From Bacteroidales bacterium UBA3297 (GTDB taxonomy: Bacteria; Bacteroidota; Bacteroidia; Bacteroidales; Paludibacteraceae): DNA of 64,000 nt. This document shows positions 1-8,440 of this stretch, piece after piece. The notes below the pieces were generated by a model. The model ran no database searches. It saw only the letters and a program-made list of their open reading frames with translations, and was not told the DNA's origin. The position numbers and the translations under genes are program-made. The stretch is taken from the NCBI GenBank assembly GCA_002362105.1, contig DETD01000004.1:118553-182552 (forward strand), read 5' to 3'. Positions within the stretch are counted from its first letter, which is position 1, and each line of letters starts with the position of its first letter.

Positions 1-84
1 GGGGAGGGACTCTTCCTCATTGAATAATGGAATGACCACTGATATATTCATAACTTTCTGAAAATATGAAAATGCAATTAAAAA

Positions 85-630
85 TCACCGTCTTCTTGCA
101 ATAAAAGGCGAATAGACCAAAGCGGCCAACGCCCCACAGAAGAGGTAGGAGAACCACAAATTTATAGCCAAAGCGTAATAAGACTGCGAGAGCAAAAATT
201 CTCTCGACTGCTGTAGCTCTTCATAAGACATTGTCATCTTAATACCGTTTTTGACACAAAACTGGTATTGTTGTTCCAACTCTTGACAGAGGTTGAGAAC
301 AAAATCGGGATGAAAACGTAGATAAAGATATACGCCCAACGCTATAACCATTCCACTCAAAAAGAAGAAGCGGAAACCGAATAATACAGACTGCAAATAG
401 CTGATGGAGCCATTCAGCACAGTGTTTCTGCATTTGACAGTGGAATAAATGGCCGAAACACCACCAATAACGGCAAAGGAAATAGCCACCAAATAAAAGA
501 GAACCATCTCACTTCCACAGCAGACAGACAGCAAACCTCCTACAAAAAGAATTGATATTGAAGAGATTAGGGCCGCCTTCATTTGAAGATTGGAAACGAG
601 CCTATGCGTTTTCATTTCGTTTGAATTCAT
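85..630 (-). CDS. DUF4199-like integral membrane protein
   Basis: A 181-residue protein with four predicted membrane segments (about residues 17-38, 41-62, 84-104 and 152-175) and a longer polar stretch between segments 3 and 4. Length, topology and the hydrophobic pattern fit the DUF4199 family of small Bacteroidota membrane proteins, whose role is unknown. The start at 630 is the first ATG after a TAnnTTTG element on the minus strand; a second ATG at 615 is possible. The gene diverges from manA. Only the membrane location is safe; the family call rests on overall resemblance, not on a motif. Confidence 0.6.
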   Translation of the reverse strand: MNSNEMKTHRLVSNLQMKAALISSISILFVGGLLSVCCGSEMVLFYLVAISFAVIGGVSAIYSTVKCRNTVLNGSISYLQSVLFGFRFFFLSGMVIALGVYLYLRFHPDFVLNLCQELEQQYQFCVKNGIKMTMSYEELQQSREFLLSQSYYALAINLWFSYLFCGALAALVYSPFIARRR

Positions 631-660
631 CCTCCTTTACAGTCTGTGCATATTATTTTG

Positions 661-668
661 CAAAAATA
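661..668 (-). promoter_or_regulatory. -7 promoter element for the DUF4199-like gene
   Basis: Minus-strand TATTTTTG matches the Bacteroidota -7 consensus TAnnTTTG. It lies 30 bases before the start codon at 630. No clear TTTG -33 element is present. Confidence 0.45.
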
Positions 669-764
669 AAGCATTTTTACCTAAAAATCTTACGTTTGCG
701 CAATTTTATTAAACATAGCATTCAACGGTTAGACGGAAAAGGAATTTTTGTCCGCTTTTTTATG

Positions 765-772
765 TAATTTTG
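765..772 (+). promoter_or_regulatory. -7 promoter element for manA
   Basis: TAATTTTG fits TAnnTTTG and ends 24 bases before the manA ATG, giving a short leader. The nearest TTTG upstream (747-750) is too close for the usual 19-21 base spacing. Confidence 0.45.
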
Positions 773-796
773 CACAACAAAATCTAAAAACGCCGT

Positions 797-1837
797 ATGG
801 AAATTCTTTATCCGCTATTATTCGAGAACAACTTCCACAAAGTTGTATGGGGAGGCAACCGCCTGAAACCACTGAAAGGTCTGGCAGCAGACGACGAGCC
901 CATAGGCGAGAGTTGGGAGGTAAGCGCTGTTCCCAAAAGCAAAAGTGTGGTAAAGAACGGGCCTTTGGCCGGCAAGGATCTGGAATGCCTGACAAAAGAA
1001 TATAAAGAACTGATGTTGGGAAAAGCCGTAACGAAAAAATACGGGCAGGACTTCCCGCTACTCATTAAATATATAGATGCCGCAAAAGACTTATCGATAC
1101 AAGTCCACCCCGACGACAAACTTGCCAAAAAACGGCACAACTGTTTCGGCAAGACTGAAATGTGGTTTATAATGAAGGCCGAACCCGGCGCCTACCTGTA
1201 TTCAGGCCTGAAAAAGGAGATAAAACCAGAGGACCTGCAAGACTACATCGAGAAAGGCAACATCTGCGACGTACTGGCGAAACACGAGGTTAAAGCCGGA
1301 GATGTGTTTTACATACCATCGGGCCGCATACACGCCATCTGCGGCGGAATCCTTCTGGCCGAAATCCAGCAAAGCAGCGACATCACCTACCGCATATACG
1401 ACTACAACCGTCCAGGGCTAGACGGAAAGCTGAGAGAACTGCACACCGAAGAGGCGAAAGACGCCATCGACTATACCGTAGAGGAAGACTACCGGACGCA
1501 CTACAAGCACATCATCAACAAGCCAGTGCCCGTCATCACCAGCGAGTACTTCGTAACCAAGCTGTTAGAGGTAGACCGCTCGTTCCACCGCAAGTTGTAC
1601 AAGTACGACAGCTTCATCATCTACATGTGTCTCTCGGGCGACTGCACAATCAAGATAAAGAGCACCGACGGCTACGGCTGGTGGAAGATGCCGGCCAAAG
1701 AGAACCGTGAGATACACCTGACAGAAGGCAACAGCTGCCTTATACCAGCATCGGTAGCCGACTTCCACGTAACCCCACACAACGAAAACGGAGTTACCCG
1801 CCTTTTGGAGACATATATCGACAACAAAAATTTCTAA
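797..1837 (+). CDS. manA: Mannose-6-phosphate isomerase, class I
   Basis: Interconverts mannose 6-phosphate and fructose 6-phosphate in the cytoplasm, linking mannose use and GDP-mannose supply to glycolysis. The 346-residue length fits short bacterial type I enzymes. Zinc-ligand motifs of the cupin fold are visible: QVHPDD near residue 100, a Glu in KTEMW about 20 residues later, and the His of PSGRIHA near residue 180, followed by the conserved EIQQSSDITYRIYDYNR segment. The C-terminal half forms the second cupin-like domain. The gene stands alone, 26 bases after its promoter element. No oddities are seen. Confidence 0.93.
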   Translation: MEILYPLLFENNFHKVVWGGNRLKPLKGLAADDEPIGESWEVSAVPKSKSVVKNGPLAGKDLECLTKEYKELMLGKAVTKKYGQDFPLLIKYIDAAKDLSIQVHPDDKLAKKRHNCFGKTEMWFIMKAEPGAYLYSGLKKEIKPEDLQDYIEKGNICDVLAKHEVKAGDVFYIPSGRIHAICGGILLAEIQQSSDITYRIYDYNRPGLDGKLRELHTEEAKDAIDYTVEEDYRTHYKHIINKPVPVITSEYFVTKLLEVDRSFHRKLYKYDSFIIYMCLSGDCTIKIKSTDGYGWWKMPAKENREIHLTEGNSCLIPASVADFHVTPHNENGVTRLLETYIDNKNF

Positions 1838-1852
1838 GTAGAAGAAAAAATG

Positions 1853-1860
1853 TAACTTTG
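1853..1860 (+). promoter_or_regulatory. -7 promoter element for queC-queF
   Basis: TAACTTTG, an exact TAnnTTTG match, 15 bases after the manA stop. Transcription from here would place the candidate preQ1 aptamer near the 5' end of the queC message. Confidence 0.55.
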
Positions 1861-1879
1861 CAGTGGAACTGTGAGGTTT

Positions 1880-1911
1880 CCGTGTGCTTGAACACCACGT
1901 AAAAAACAAGG
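1880..1911 (+). promoter_or_regulatory. Candidate preQ1 class I riboswitch aptamer
   Basis: In the queC leader, a 4-bp stem (1881-1884 with 1896-1899) encloses an 11-base loop and is followed by an A-rich tail, AAAAAACAAG (1901-1910). Tail CAAG (1907-1910) can pair with loop CTTG (1887-1890) to form an H-type pseudoknot. The loop ends in ACAC-C just before the stem closes, as in known preQ1-I aptamers, and the genes controlled make 7-deazaguanine precursors. No clear terminator or sequestering hairpin lies between the aptamer and the ATG 84 bases downstream, so the expression platform is unknown. The class assignment is inferred. Confidence 0.5.
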
Positions 1912-1995
1912 TAGACCGCATCCACACCCGCCAGGGAGGGAAAACGGACAGCAACTGCGAACTCCTCAACATTTCCAAACAAAAACAAAAGAGCA

Positions 1996-2673
1996 ATGGA
2001 TATAAAAGAAAGCGCAGTGGTGCTGCTCAGCGGTGGCCAAGACTCAACGACCTGCCTTTTTTGGGCAATGCGGAATTTCAAGAAAGTGTATGCCATAGGC
2101 TTCAAGTACGGGCAGAAACACGTGAAAGAGAACGAGATAGCCGCACAAATCGCGAAAGAGAACAACATACCTTTCCAGTTGTGCGAATTAGACGTGTTCA
2201 AGCAGTTCACACACAACTCGCTCACCGACCCTTCAATGGAAATTGACAAAGAGAAGCCAGAAGGAAGCTACCCCAACACATTTGTACCTGGCAGAAACAT
2301 GATATTCCTGACCTATGCGGCGGTTTACGCATTCGGCCTGGGAGTGCACAACCTGGTAACAGGAGTCGGCCAAGCCGACTACAGCGGTTACCCAGACTGC
2401 AGAAACAACTTTATAAAAAGCCTGAACGCCTCTCTGGGTTTGGCAATGGACTACGAGTTTGAGATTCACACCCCACTAATGTGGCTCAACAAAGAGCAGA
2501 CCTGGGCGCTAGCCGACCAGTTGGGTGTGCTGGAAACCATAAGGACGAGGACCCTCACCTGCTACAACGGCATAGAGGCCGAAGGTTGCGGACAATGTCC
2601 GGCCTGCAAACTCCGCGCGGAAGGCTTAAAGCAGTATCTAGACAAGAAGAAACTAATGGCATTAAACAAATAA
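1996..2673 (+). CDS. queC: 7-cyano-7-deazaguanine synthase
   Basis: Converts 7-carboxy-7-deazaguanine to preQ0 with ATP and ammonia, in queuosine biosynthesis. The 225-residue protein opens with the PP-loop motif SGGQDSTTC (near residues 13-21), which binds ATP. It ends with the zinc-binding cysteines: one in LTCYNG and three in GCGQCPACKLR. Both motifs are intact. It sits two bases before queF, so the two consecutive steps of the pathway are co-transcribed. The candidate preQ1 aptamer in the leader suggests feedback by the product of QueF. Confidence 0.96.
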   Translation: MDIKESAVVLLSGGQDSTTCLFWAMRNFKKVYAIGFKYGQKHVKENEIAAQIAKENNIPFQLCELDVFKQFTHNSLTDPSMEIDKEKPEGSYPNTFVPGRNMIFLTYAAVYAFGLGVHNLVTGVGQADYSGYPDCRNNFIKSLNASLGLAMDYEFEIHTPLMWLNKEQTWALADQLGVLETIRTRTLTCYNGIEAEGCGQCPACKLRAEGLKQYLDKKKLMALNK

Positions 2674-2675
2674 AT

Positions 2676-3146
2676 ATGGAACAACTACACAGTTTAGGGA
2701 ACAAGACCAACTATCCGACCGACTATTCGCCGGAAGTACTTGAATACTTCACAAACAAGCATCCCGAGAACGACTACTGGGTAAAGTTCAACTGCCCTGA
2801 ATTCACAAGCCTATGCCCCATAACAGGCCAGCCCGACTTTGCCACCATATACATCAGTTACGTTCCTGGCGAGAAGATGGTAGAGAGCAAGAGTTTGAAG
2901 CTCTACCTGTTCAGCTACCGCAACCACGGCGACTTCCACGAGAACTGTGTGAACACCATTATGAAGGACTTGATAAAGCTGATGGACCCGAAATACATAG
3001 AGGTATGGGGCAAATTCATGCCAAGGGGCGGCATATCGATAGACCCATGGTGCAATTACGGAAAGCCCGGCACCCGATACGAGCAACTGGCCGAGCACCG
3101 CTTCGCGAACCACGACACCAATCCGGAGACAGTAGATAACCGCTAA
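2676..3146 (+). CDS. queF: NADPH-dependent 7-cyano-7-deazaguanine reductase
   Basis: Reduces preQ0 to preQ1 with NADPH. The 156-residue protein is the short, unimodular QueF type. The catalytic Cys lies in NCPEFTSLCPITGQPDFA (near residues 38-55), and the ESKSLKLY and FHENC motifs of the family follow. An in-frame extension upstream to 2481 overlaps queC and lacks homology to the family, so the ATG at 2676, two bases after the queC stop, is the start. The gene is translationally close-coupled to queC. Confidence 0.96.
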   Translation: MEQLHSLGNKTNYPTDYSPEVLEYFTNKHPENDYWVKFNCPEFTSLCPITGQPDFATIYISYVPGEKMVESKSLKLYLFSYRNHGDFHENCVNTIMKDLIKLMDPKYIEVWGKFMPRGGISIDPWCNYGKPGTRYEQLAEHRFANHDTNPETVDNR

Positions 3147-3148
3147 GG

Positions 3149-3179
3149 TTTGATATATGTCTATTTTTCGCTAACTTTG
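3149..3179 (+). promoter_or_regulatory. Consensus Bacteroidota promoter for the DUF5063-exonuclease pair
   Basis: TTTG (3149-3152), 19 bases, TAACTTTG (3172-3179): an exact match to both housekeeping sigma elements. It starts immediately after the queF stop. Confidence 0.8.
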
Positions 3180-3208
3180 TAGACATTTTCGAAATAAAGC
3201 AAGAACAA

Positions 3209-3787
3209 ATGCAGAAAGGAAGCGAGGCAAATTCATCCTTATACTCAACGAATGTAGTAGAGTTCGTGACCGTAGCGAACGAATACTGCTGCCAACTTGA
3301 GCAATGTGGCAATAGCAACAATCGCGACTTTTTAGACCGAATGAGCAAAATTATACCCCTGCTCTACTTAAAAACCGCACTGTTGCCCGAACTGATCAGC
3401 AACCTGAGCGACGACGTGCAATCGTTCGTAACAGAAGACGATTACGAGGCTGTCCGCAGAAGCATAGCCCACCTTTTGGGCGAACTCGACAACTACCTCG
3501 ACACCCAGGTAAGCGACATGCAGTACAGTTTGGAGCCACTTCCGGCCAGCATTTCCGAAAATCTTGCCGATGTATATCAGGACCTGAAAGATATGATATT
3601 GAACTTCAACAGTGCGAACGGTTCTGTTATGATAGAAGCGATAGTATTCTGCAAGGATAACTTCAAAAACGTATGGGGGCAAAAACTACTAAGTTCGCTA
3701 GTAGCCATTCATAATGCTTTATATTCATCGGACAGTGACTTCACGTCAAACGAAAGCGAAGAAAATGATGACGACAAGAACTTTTAA
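3209..3787 (+). CDS. DUF5063 domain-containing protein
   Basis: A 192-residue, mostly helical, acidic protein with no signal peptide or membrane segment and an Asp/Glu/Asn-rich tail. It resembles DUF5063 proteins, which have no known function and in Bacteroidales are often found beside a 3'-5' exonuclease-domain protein. Here its 3' end overlaps the start of that exonuclease by 23 bases, so the two are translationally coupled and probably work together, perhaps in RNA processing. The functional link is inference from gene order only. Confidence 0.75.
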   Translation: MQKGSEANSSLYSTNVVEFVTVANEYCCQLEQCGNSNNRDFLDRMSKIIPLLYLKTALLPELISNLSDDVQSFVTEDDYEAVRRSIAHLLGELDNYLDTQVSDMQYSLEPLPASISENLADVYQDLKDMILNFNSANGSVMIEAIVFCKDNFKNVWGQKLLSSLVAIHNALYSSDSDFTSNESEENDDDKNF

Positions 3788-4361
3788 GCCCACTCTCACC
3801 AAGGACGAGCTAAACGAACTCGAGGCAGAGACCTACAACGGCAACATCCACATCGTCAATACCGAAGAAGAGGCAAAGGCCGCATGTTCGAACCTAATGA
3901 AACAGAAAATAGTTGGCTTCGACACCGAGACGAGGCCCTCGTTCACAAAAGGAGAGACACACCATGTGGCACTTATGCAAATAAGCGACTCGACAGACTG
4001 CTACCTGTTCAGGTTGAACCTGATAGGGATGCCCAAATGCGTTGCGAGTTTCTTGAAATCGAAAAAAGTAAAAAAAATAGGGCTTTCCACAAAAGACGAC
4101 TTTAGGGCACTAAGCCAAATAAAGGAAGACCTAAAGCCAGACAACTTCATAGAGTTGCAAAACTATGTCACCACATTCGGCATAGAAGAAAAGAGCCTAT
4201 CGAAGATATACGCCATAGTTTTTGGCAAAAGAATATCGAAAGGCCAACGGCTTAGCAACTGGGAGGCCGAAGAGTTGTCGGCCAAGCAACAGCTATATGC
4301 CGCACTAGACGCCTACGCCACCCGGCAGATTTTCATTGAACTAGAAGGTATAACAGAATAA
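3765..4361 (+). CDS. DEDDy-type 3'-5' exonuclease domain protein (RNase D-like)
   Basis: A 198-residue single-domain exonuclease of the RNase D/WRN type, expected to remove nucleotides from RNA or DNA 3' ends using two metal ions. Visible active-site motifs are GFDTET (Exo I, residues 52-57), STKDDFRAL (Exo II), and QQLYAALDAYATRQIF (Exo III, with the Tyr and Asp of the DEDDy class). The HRDC domain of full RNase D is absent. The start at 3765 overlaps the DUF5063 gene; the next codon is also ATG. A longer in-frame start at 3714 lies deep in the upstream gene and is unlikely. Confidence 0.85.
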   Translation: MMTTRTFKPTLTKDELNELEAETYNGNIHIVNTEEEAKAACSNLMKQKIVGFDTETRPSFTKGETHHVALMQISDSTDCYLFRLNLIGMPKCVASFLKSKKVKKIGLSTKDDFRALSQIKEDLKPDNFIELQNYVTTFGIEEKSLSKIYAIVFGKRISKGQRLSNWEAEELSAKQQLYAALDAYATRQIFIELEGITE

Positions 4362-4365
4362 AAAG

Positions 4366-4392
4366 AAAGGGTTCCTGGAAAGGAACCCTTTT
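4366..4392 (+). terminator. Intrinsic terminator after the exonuclease gene
   Basis: Perfect 10-bp stem AAAGGGTTCC/GGAACCCTTT with a 6-base loop and a short T tract, five bases after the stop codon. Confidence 0.85.
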
Positions 4393-4606
4393 CTGCTATT
4401 TAGCGATTCACATCGGTAACAGCAACACTTGTCTTATTTAACCATTTGAAAATTTCAATTCATGAAAACAATTCTACAAATATGAAATCAATTAACACTT
4501 GATGTTTTGCACAAAGAAAGAATTAATAAACAGAACCGCTACAAATTTTTCAACGAGTTTCAGAATTCCTTCAACATAGATTATCGCTTTTAGCAGAAAA
4601 ATAGTC

Positions 4607-4614
4607 TACATTTG
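4607..4614 (+). promoter_or_regulatory. -7 promoter element for the two-component operon
   Basis: TACATTTG, 24 bases before the histidine kinase ATG. No TTTG at the expected upstream spacing. Confidence 0.5.
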
Positions 4615-4638
4615 CAATAACAATGACAGATACAGCAA

Positions 4639-5802
4639 ATGCAGATATCCACCATAATAGATACACTCATCCGTAACAACAAACTGTCGGAATGCCTCAT
4701 CTGGATAGCCGTTTTCGGAATCATGATAGTGAGCAACACCGCGATAGACTTCCGTTTGTCGATACTGACCGCCACCTCTATCGAGATTGGACTGATTGCG
4801 ATAACCTACACCGACCGTTACATACTGATACCAAAACTGTTAGAAAAGAAAGGAACCGCCATCTACCTTCTGGTATCGGTAGTGATGCTGGCAGCAATGA
4901 TACCCCTTTTCACCACCATGGACCAAGAGGTAACCAACTACTACATCGACAACATCATCAACAGTCCGGACGACATATCGCTGTTAGATACCAACCTTCC
5001 TTCCGAGAAGAAAGTCTTCTTTCCGCAAGACATGGTTCAAGACGAGAACCGCGACACCCTGCTTATCAGTACCCCGACCAAGATAGCGGTACTATTCATC
5101 TGCGCCTTTTTTTTAGACTTCATGCTGTATTATTCACAGAAAAAGAAAAAAGAGGAAGCCATCAAAGTAGAGTTGGAAAAAGAAAGGAACGAGATGGAGC
5201 TACGCTTTCTCCGCTCGCAAATCAATCCACACTTTCTGTTCAACTCGCTCAACAACATCTACTCGATGGTGTATATGAACGACAAGAACGCCCCCGACAG
5301 CATACTCATCCTCTCGGAAATGCTCCGCTACGTGACAGACGAAAGCAAGCAATCGCACATACTACTGCGCGAAGAGATAAAATACATTGAAAATTATATA
5401 AAATTCCAGCAGTTTAGTTACGAAAATTCATTAAATTTAATCTTTGAGAAAGATGTAGAATCAGAACTTGTGTATATATCCCCAATGATGTTGGAACCGT
5501 TCGTAGAAAACGGTTTCAAATATAGCGGTTTGGGAGCAAGCAAAGACGCCTTCCTGAGAATATCGCTAAAAACAACAGGGAACAAGCTATACTTTTCTAC
5601 CTCGAACAGTAAAGGTTCAAAAGGGAAGAAAGGAAAGACAGAACGCGAGGGAGTCGGCATAAAGAACGTTGAGAAAAGGCTTCAACTGCTCTACCCGACC
5701 ACGCACAAGCTAGAGATAGAAGAAACCGAAAACACATTCTCCGTCAAACTAGAACTTCTGATTGAGAAGAACATAAAAACAACCGTAAAAGAACAGGGAT
5801 AA
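4639..5802 (+). CDS. LytS/YehU-type sensor histidine kinase
   Basis: A 387-residue membrane kinase. Four hydrophobic segments occur at roughly residues 18-36, 42-60, 74-92 and 150-170, with a periplasmic loop between the third and fourth. A short coiled coil leads to the His_kinase domain (PF06580 type), with the phospho-acceptor His198 in QINPHFLFNSLNN. The ATPase region shows EPFVENGFKY (N box) and GVGIKNVEKRL (G box). The partner response regulator starts four bases after its stop. The signal is unknown; in this family it is often an envelope or metabolite cue. Confidence 0.9.
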   Translation: MQISTIIDTLIRNNKLSECLIWIAVFGIMIVSNTAIDFRLSILTATSIEIGLIAITYTDRYILIPKLLEKKGTAIYLLVSVVMLAAMIPLFTTMDQEVTNYYIDNIINSPDDISLLDTNLPSEKKVFFPQDMVQDENRDTLLISTPTKIAVLFICAFFLDFMLYYSQKKKKEEAIKVELEKERNEMELRFLRSQINPHFLFNSLNNIYSMVYMNDKNAPDSILILSEMLRYVTDESKQSHILLREEIKYIENYIKFQQFSYENSLNLIFEKDVESELVYISPMMLEPFVENGFKYSGLGASKDAFLRISLKTTGNKLYFSTSNSKGSKGKKGKTEREGVGIKNVEKRLQLLYPTTHKLEIEETENTFSVKLELLIEKNIKTTVKEQG

Positions 5803-5805
5803 CTT

Positions 5806-6552
5806 ATGGGAAACACGCAGAAAATAAAGGTAATGGTAATAGACGACGAATTTCCAGCAAGAAAATTGTTGTCGGACTACATATCGAAAGTACCCAACCT
5901 CGAATTGTGCAAACAGTGCAGCGATGCACTAGAGGCTTCGGCATACCTACAGAGCAACCCAATAGACCTACTGTTCACCGACATCCAGATGCCAGAACTA
6001 TCGGGACTAGATTTTGTGAAGTCGATGGTAAACAAACCCATGGTCGTCTTCACAACCGCCTACTCGGAATATGCGCTCGAAAGCTACGACCTCGAAGCCG
6101 TCTACTACCTGCTTAAGCCCATATCGTTTGCCAGTTTCATGAAAGCAGTGAACAAGGCGACAGAATTGTTCAACCTGAAGCACACGTCGGAAAACACGGC
6201 CAAGACAAGCCAACCAGAATCGAAAGACTTTTTAATGGTCAAAGCCGACTACAAACTATACAAGATAAACTTTGACGACCTCATCTACATTGAGGGGCAG
6301 AGCGAATACGTGACCTTCCACATGGTAGACAAGAAGGTAACAGCCTACTACTCGCTAAAAAAACTGGAAGAAGAACTACCTTCGAACCGATTCCTGCGAA
6401 TACACAAATCGTATATAGTGGCACAAAAACGAATAGAGGCCATAGAAGGCAACATGGTAGTTATAGGCAAAGAGAAACTTTCAATAGGTAAAAACTACAA
6501 GGACATGCTGATGCAGGCCCTTTGCAAAAACGAAGACGAAACGCAACAATAA
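5806..6552 (+). CDS. LytTR-family response regulator
   Basis: A 248-residue response regulator. The receiver domain (residues 5-120) has the acidic pair in VIDDE, phospho-acceptor Asp59 in LLFTDIQMPELSG, and the Lys of LLKPISF. The C-terminal LytTR DNA-binding domain (about 145-243) shows the DLIYIEGQSEYV and RFLRIHKSYIV motifs. It follows the kinase by four bases and ends 23 bases before the ATG of a BspA-like gene, so the two-component system and the LRR genes may share a transcript. Confidence 0.92.
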   Translation: MGNTQKIKVMVIDDEFPARKLLSDYISKVPNLELCKQCSDALEASAYLQSNPIDLLFTDIQMPELSGLDFVKSMVNKPMVVFTTAYSEYALESYDLEAVYYLLKPISFASFMKAVNKATELFNLKHTSENTAKTSQPESKDFLMVKADYKLYKINFDDLIYIEGQSEYVTFHMVDKKVTAYYSLKKLEEELPSNRFLRIHKSYIVAQKRIEAIEGNMVVIGKEKLSIGKNYKDMLMQALCKNEDETQQ

Positions 6553-6575
6553 CCCCCAGAGACCCATCCATTACA

Positions 6576-8417
6576 ATGCAGACCATCAACATAAACAAAC
6601 CTGGCACCCTAAAAAGCCTATTAAACGAAACCGAATGGAAAAAGATTAAAGGCCTAAAGATAAAAGGTGCACTGGACAACTGCGACATTGAATGGATAGA
6701 CAACCTACCCAACATAAACAAAGGCATTTACGTTATAGACCTTTTTGAATGCAGCCTTCCCGAAAACGGGAAGCACTACGTATTCTTTGAAAGAGGATTG
6801 GGGAACCTGAACATTCCGGAAGGAATGACAGCGTTAGAAAAACACAGTTTGAAATGCCTTTCGATAAACACCCTCAGCCTTCCCAAAAGTTTGTGCAAAT
6901 TAGAGAAAGGCGCACTAAACGGCTGCCAAGAGTTGAAGATTGTAAACGTAAACGAACAAAACCCCAAATACAAGTCGGTTAACGGTTTGCTGTATACCAA
7001 AGACGGAGAAGAATTCTTATTCTGTCCGCCCAAACGGGAGGGCCAGATTCAAATAAAAGAGGGAACCAGAAAAATCGCAAAAAAAGCATTTGCCGGTTGC
7101 GACAAACTCAGTACCGTAATTCTTCCTCAAAGTATAAAGAGGGAACAGACCGGCACCCTCATACACGACTTCACCAACAAACGTACCGAGATAAGATGGA
7201 ACGTCGACACAGACAAATACAGCGTTGGCGACACCAATTACTCGATGGGGGGAAAAATTTTGGAAAAGCACCAGTCGGAAACAGAAGACTATAAAGAAGG
7301 AGACCCCCACTACGACCTTTTGAAAAAGGGAGAATACGACTTTTGTGTACCAAACGGCGTAGAGGAAATAGCCAACGACGCGTTTTCAAACAGTTTCCAG
7401 CTGAGAAGCATCAAACTGCCCAACTCGCTACAGAAAATAGGGGCAGAAGCATTCAAGAACTGCACCCACCTGGTATCGATAGAGATGCCGAACAAACTCC
7501 GCGAAATAGGCTTGGACTGCTTCAAAGAATGCAGAAGTTTGGGAAAAATATGTTGCTGGGCACAAACCCCACCCCACTGCCAAGGTCCGATTATAGACTA
7601 CACGCAAGACAAAATGCTCTACGTTCCTAAAGGAACCATAGAGAAATACAAAAAGGCCAAAGGCTGGAAGCTATTTAAAAACATAAGGGAGGTAGACGTG
7701 CTGACCTCGATAGTTTTCAGGCTCAGCAACGGCGAGAAAAACAGCATCACCTACTCGCCGTCGATTGTAAAAACAGACTTGAAATCGTATCTACCAGATA
7801 TTTGGCAGAACATCAGCAAAATTTCCATATCGGGCAGAATCAACGACAACGACATAGAATTCCTACGGGAAATGTGCCGAAACGGCCAGTTGGCAGAAAT
7901 AGACCTAAGCGAAGCACAGACCACAGGCATAAAGTACAAGTCGTTCGCAGACGCAGAAAAGCTTGTAGCCATTAGTCTGCCTAGCGAAACCGCCGTTGTA
8001 CCCAACAGCCTGTTCATAGGTTGCAAACGGTTGAAGAGAGTTACCCTTGGAGCCAACACAACAACCATAGAGGACTTTGCGTTTGCCGATTGTGCATCGC
8101 TCAAGCACCTCGACCTGAGCGGCGAGCAGATCAGCCACATTGGCCGTGGCGCTTACTGGAACTGCCAATCGCTCGAAACCATCAATTTTAGCGACAACGA
8201 GCTATCCATATCAGAAGACGCATTCCGAAATTGTGTATCTTTGCGCCGGATAGACTGTCATAACCCTATACCCCCCCACTGTAAGGAGGACACATTCTCG
8301 GCATATTGCTACCAGAACGTAGAACTGACCATACCATCGGGCGGATATGCGAACTACCGGCAAGACAAGATATGGAGTTCCTTTACAAGGATTACGGCAG
8401 AAAACATTCTGTTTTAG
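6576..8417 (+). CDS. BspA-like leucine-rich repeat protein without signal peptide (first of pair)
   Basis: A 613-residue protein built mainly of LRR_5 (BspA/TpLRR) repeats of about 23 residues, for example the LSLPKSLCKLEKGALNGC type, with many Cys at the fixed FxxC position. The N-terminal 40 residues match the element that often precedes BspA repeats, and a similar element recurs near residue 375 before a second repeat block. Such proteins usually bind proteins or host surfaces, but no signal peptide, lipobox or T9SS domain is visible, so a cytoplasmic role is possible. The ATG at 6576 starts just after the regulator; the frame extends upstream into it. Function unknown. Confidence 0.8.
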   Translation: MQTININKPGTLKSLLNETEWKKIKGLKIKGALDNCDIEWIDNLPNINKGIYVIDLFECSLPENGKHYVFFERGLGNLNIPEGMTALEKHSLKCLSINTLSLPKSLCKLEKGALNGCQELKIVNVNEQNPKYKSVNGLLYTKDGEEFLFCPPKREGQIQIKEGTRKIAKKAFAGCDKLSTVILPQSIKREQTGTLIHDFTNKRTEIRWNVDTDKYSVGDTNYSMGGKILEKHQSETEDYKEGDPHYDLLKKGEYDFCVPNGVEEIANDAFSNSFQLRSIKLPNSLQKIGAEAFKNCTHLVSIEMPNKLREIGLDCFKECRSLGKICCWAQTPPHCQGPIIDYTQDKMLYVPKGTIEKYKKAKGWKLFKNIREVDVLTSIVFRLSNGEKNSITYSPSIVKTDLKSYLPDIWQNISKISISGRINDNDIEFLREMCRNGQLAEIDLSEAQTTGIKYKSFADAEKLVAISLPSETAVVPNSLFIGCKRLKRVTLGANTTTIEDFAFADCASLKHLDLSGEQISHIGRGAYWNCQSLETINFSDNELSISEDAFRNCVSLRRIDCHNPIPPHCKEDTFSAYCYQNVELTIPSGGYANYRQDKIWSSFTRITAENILF

Positions 8418-8440
8418 AGCAGATAAAAACAATTACACCT

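Noticed and set aside
2481..2675. Upstream extension of queF overlapping queC
   Set aside because: The extra 65 residues are queC in another frame and do not resemble QueF; the ATG two bases after queC fits the family N-terminus.
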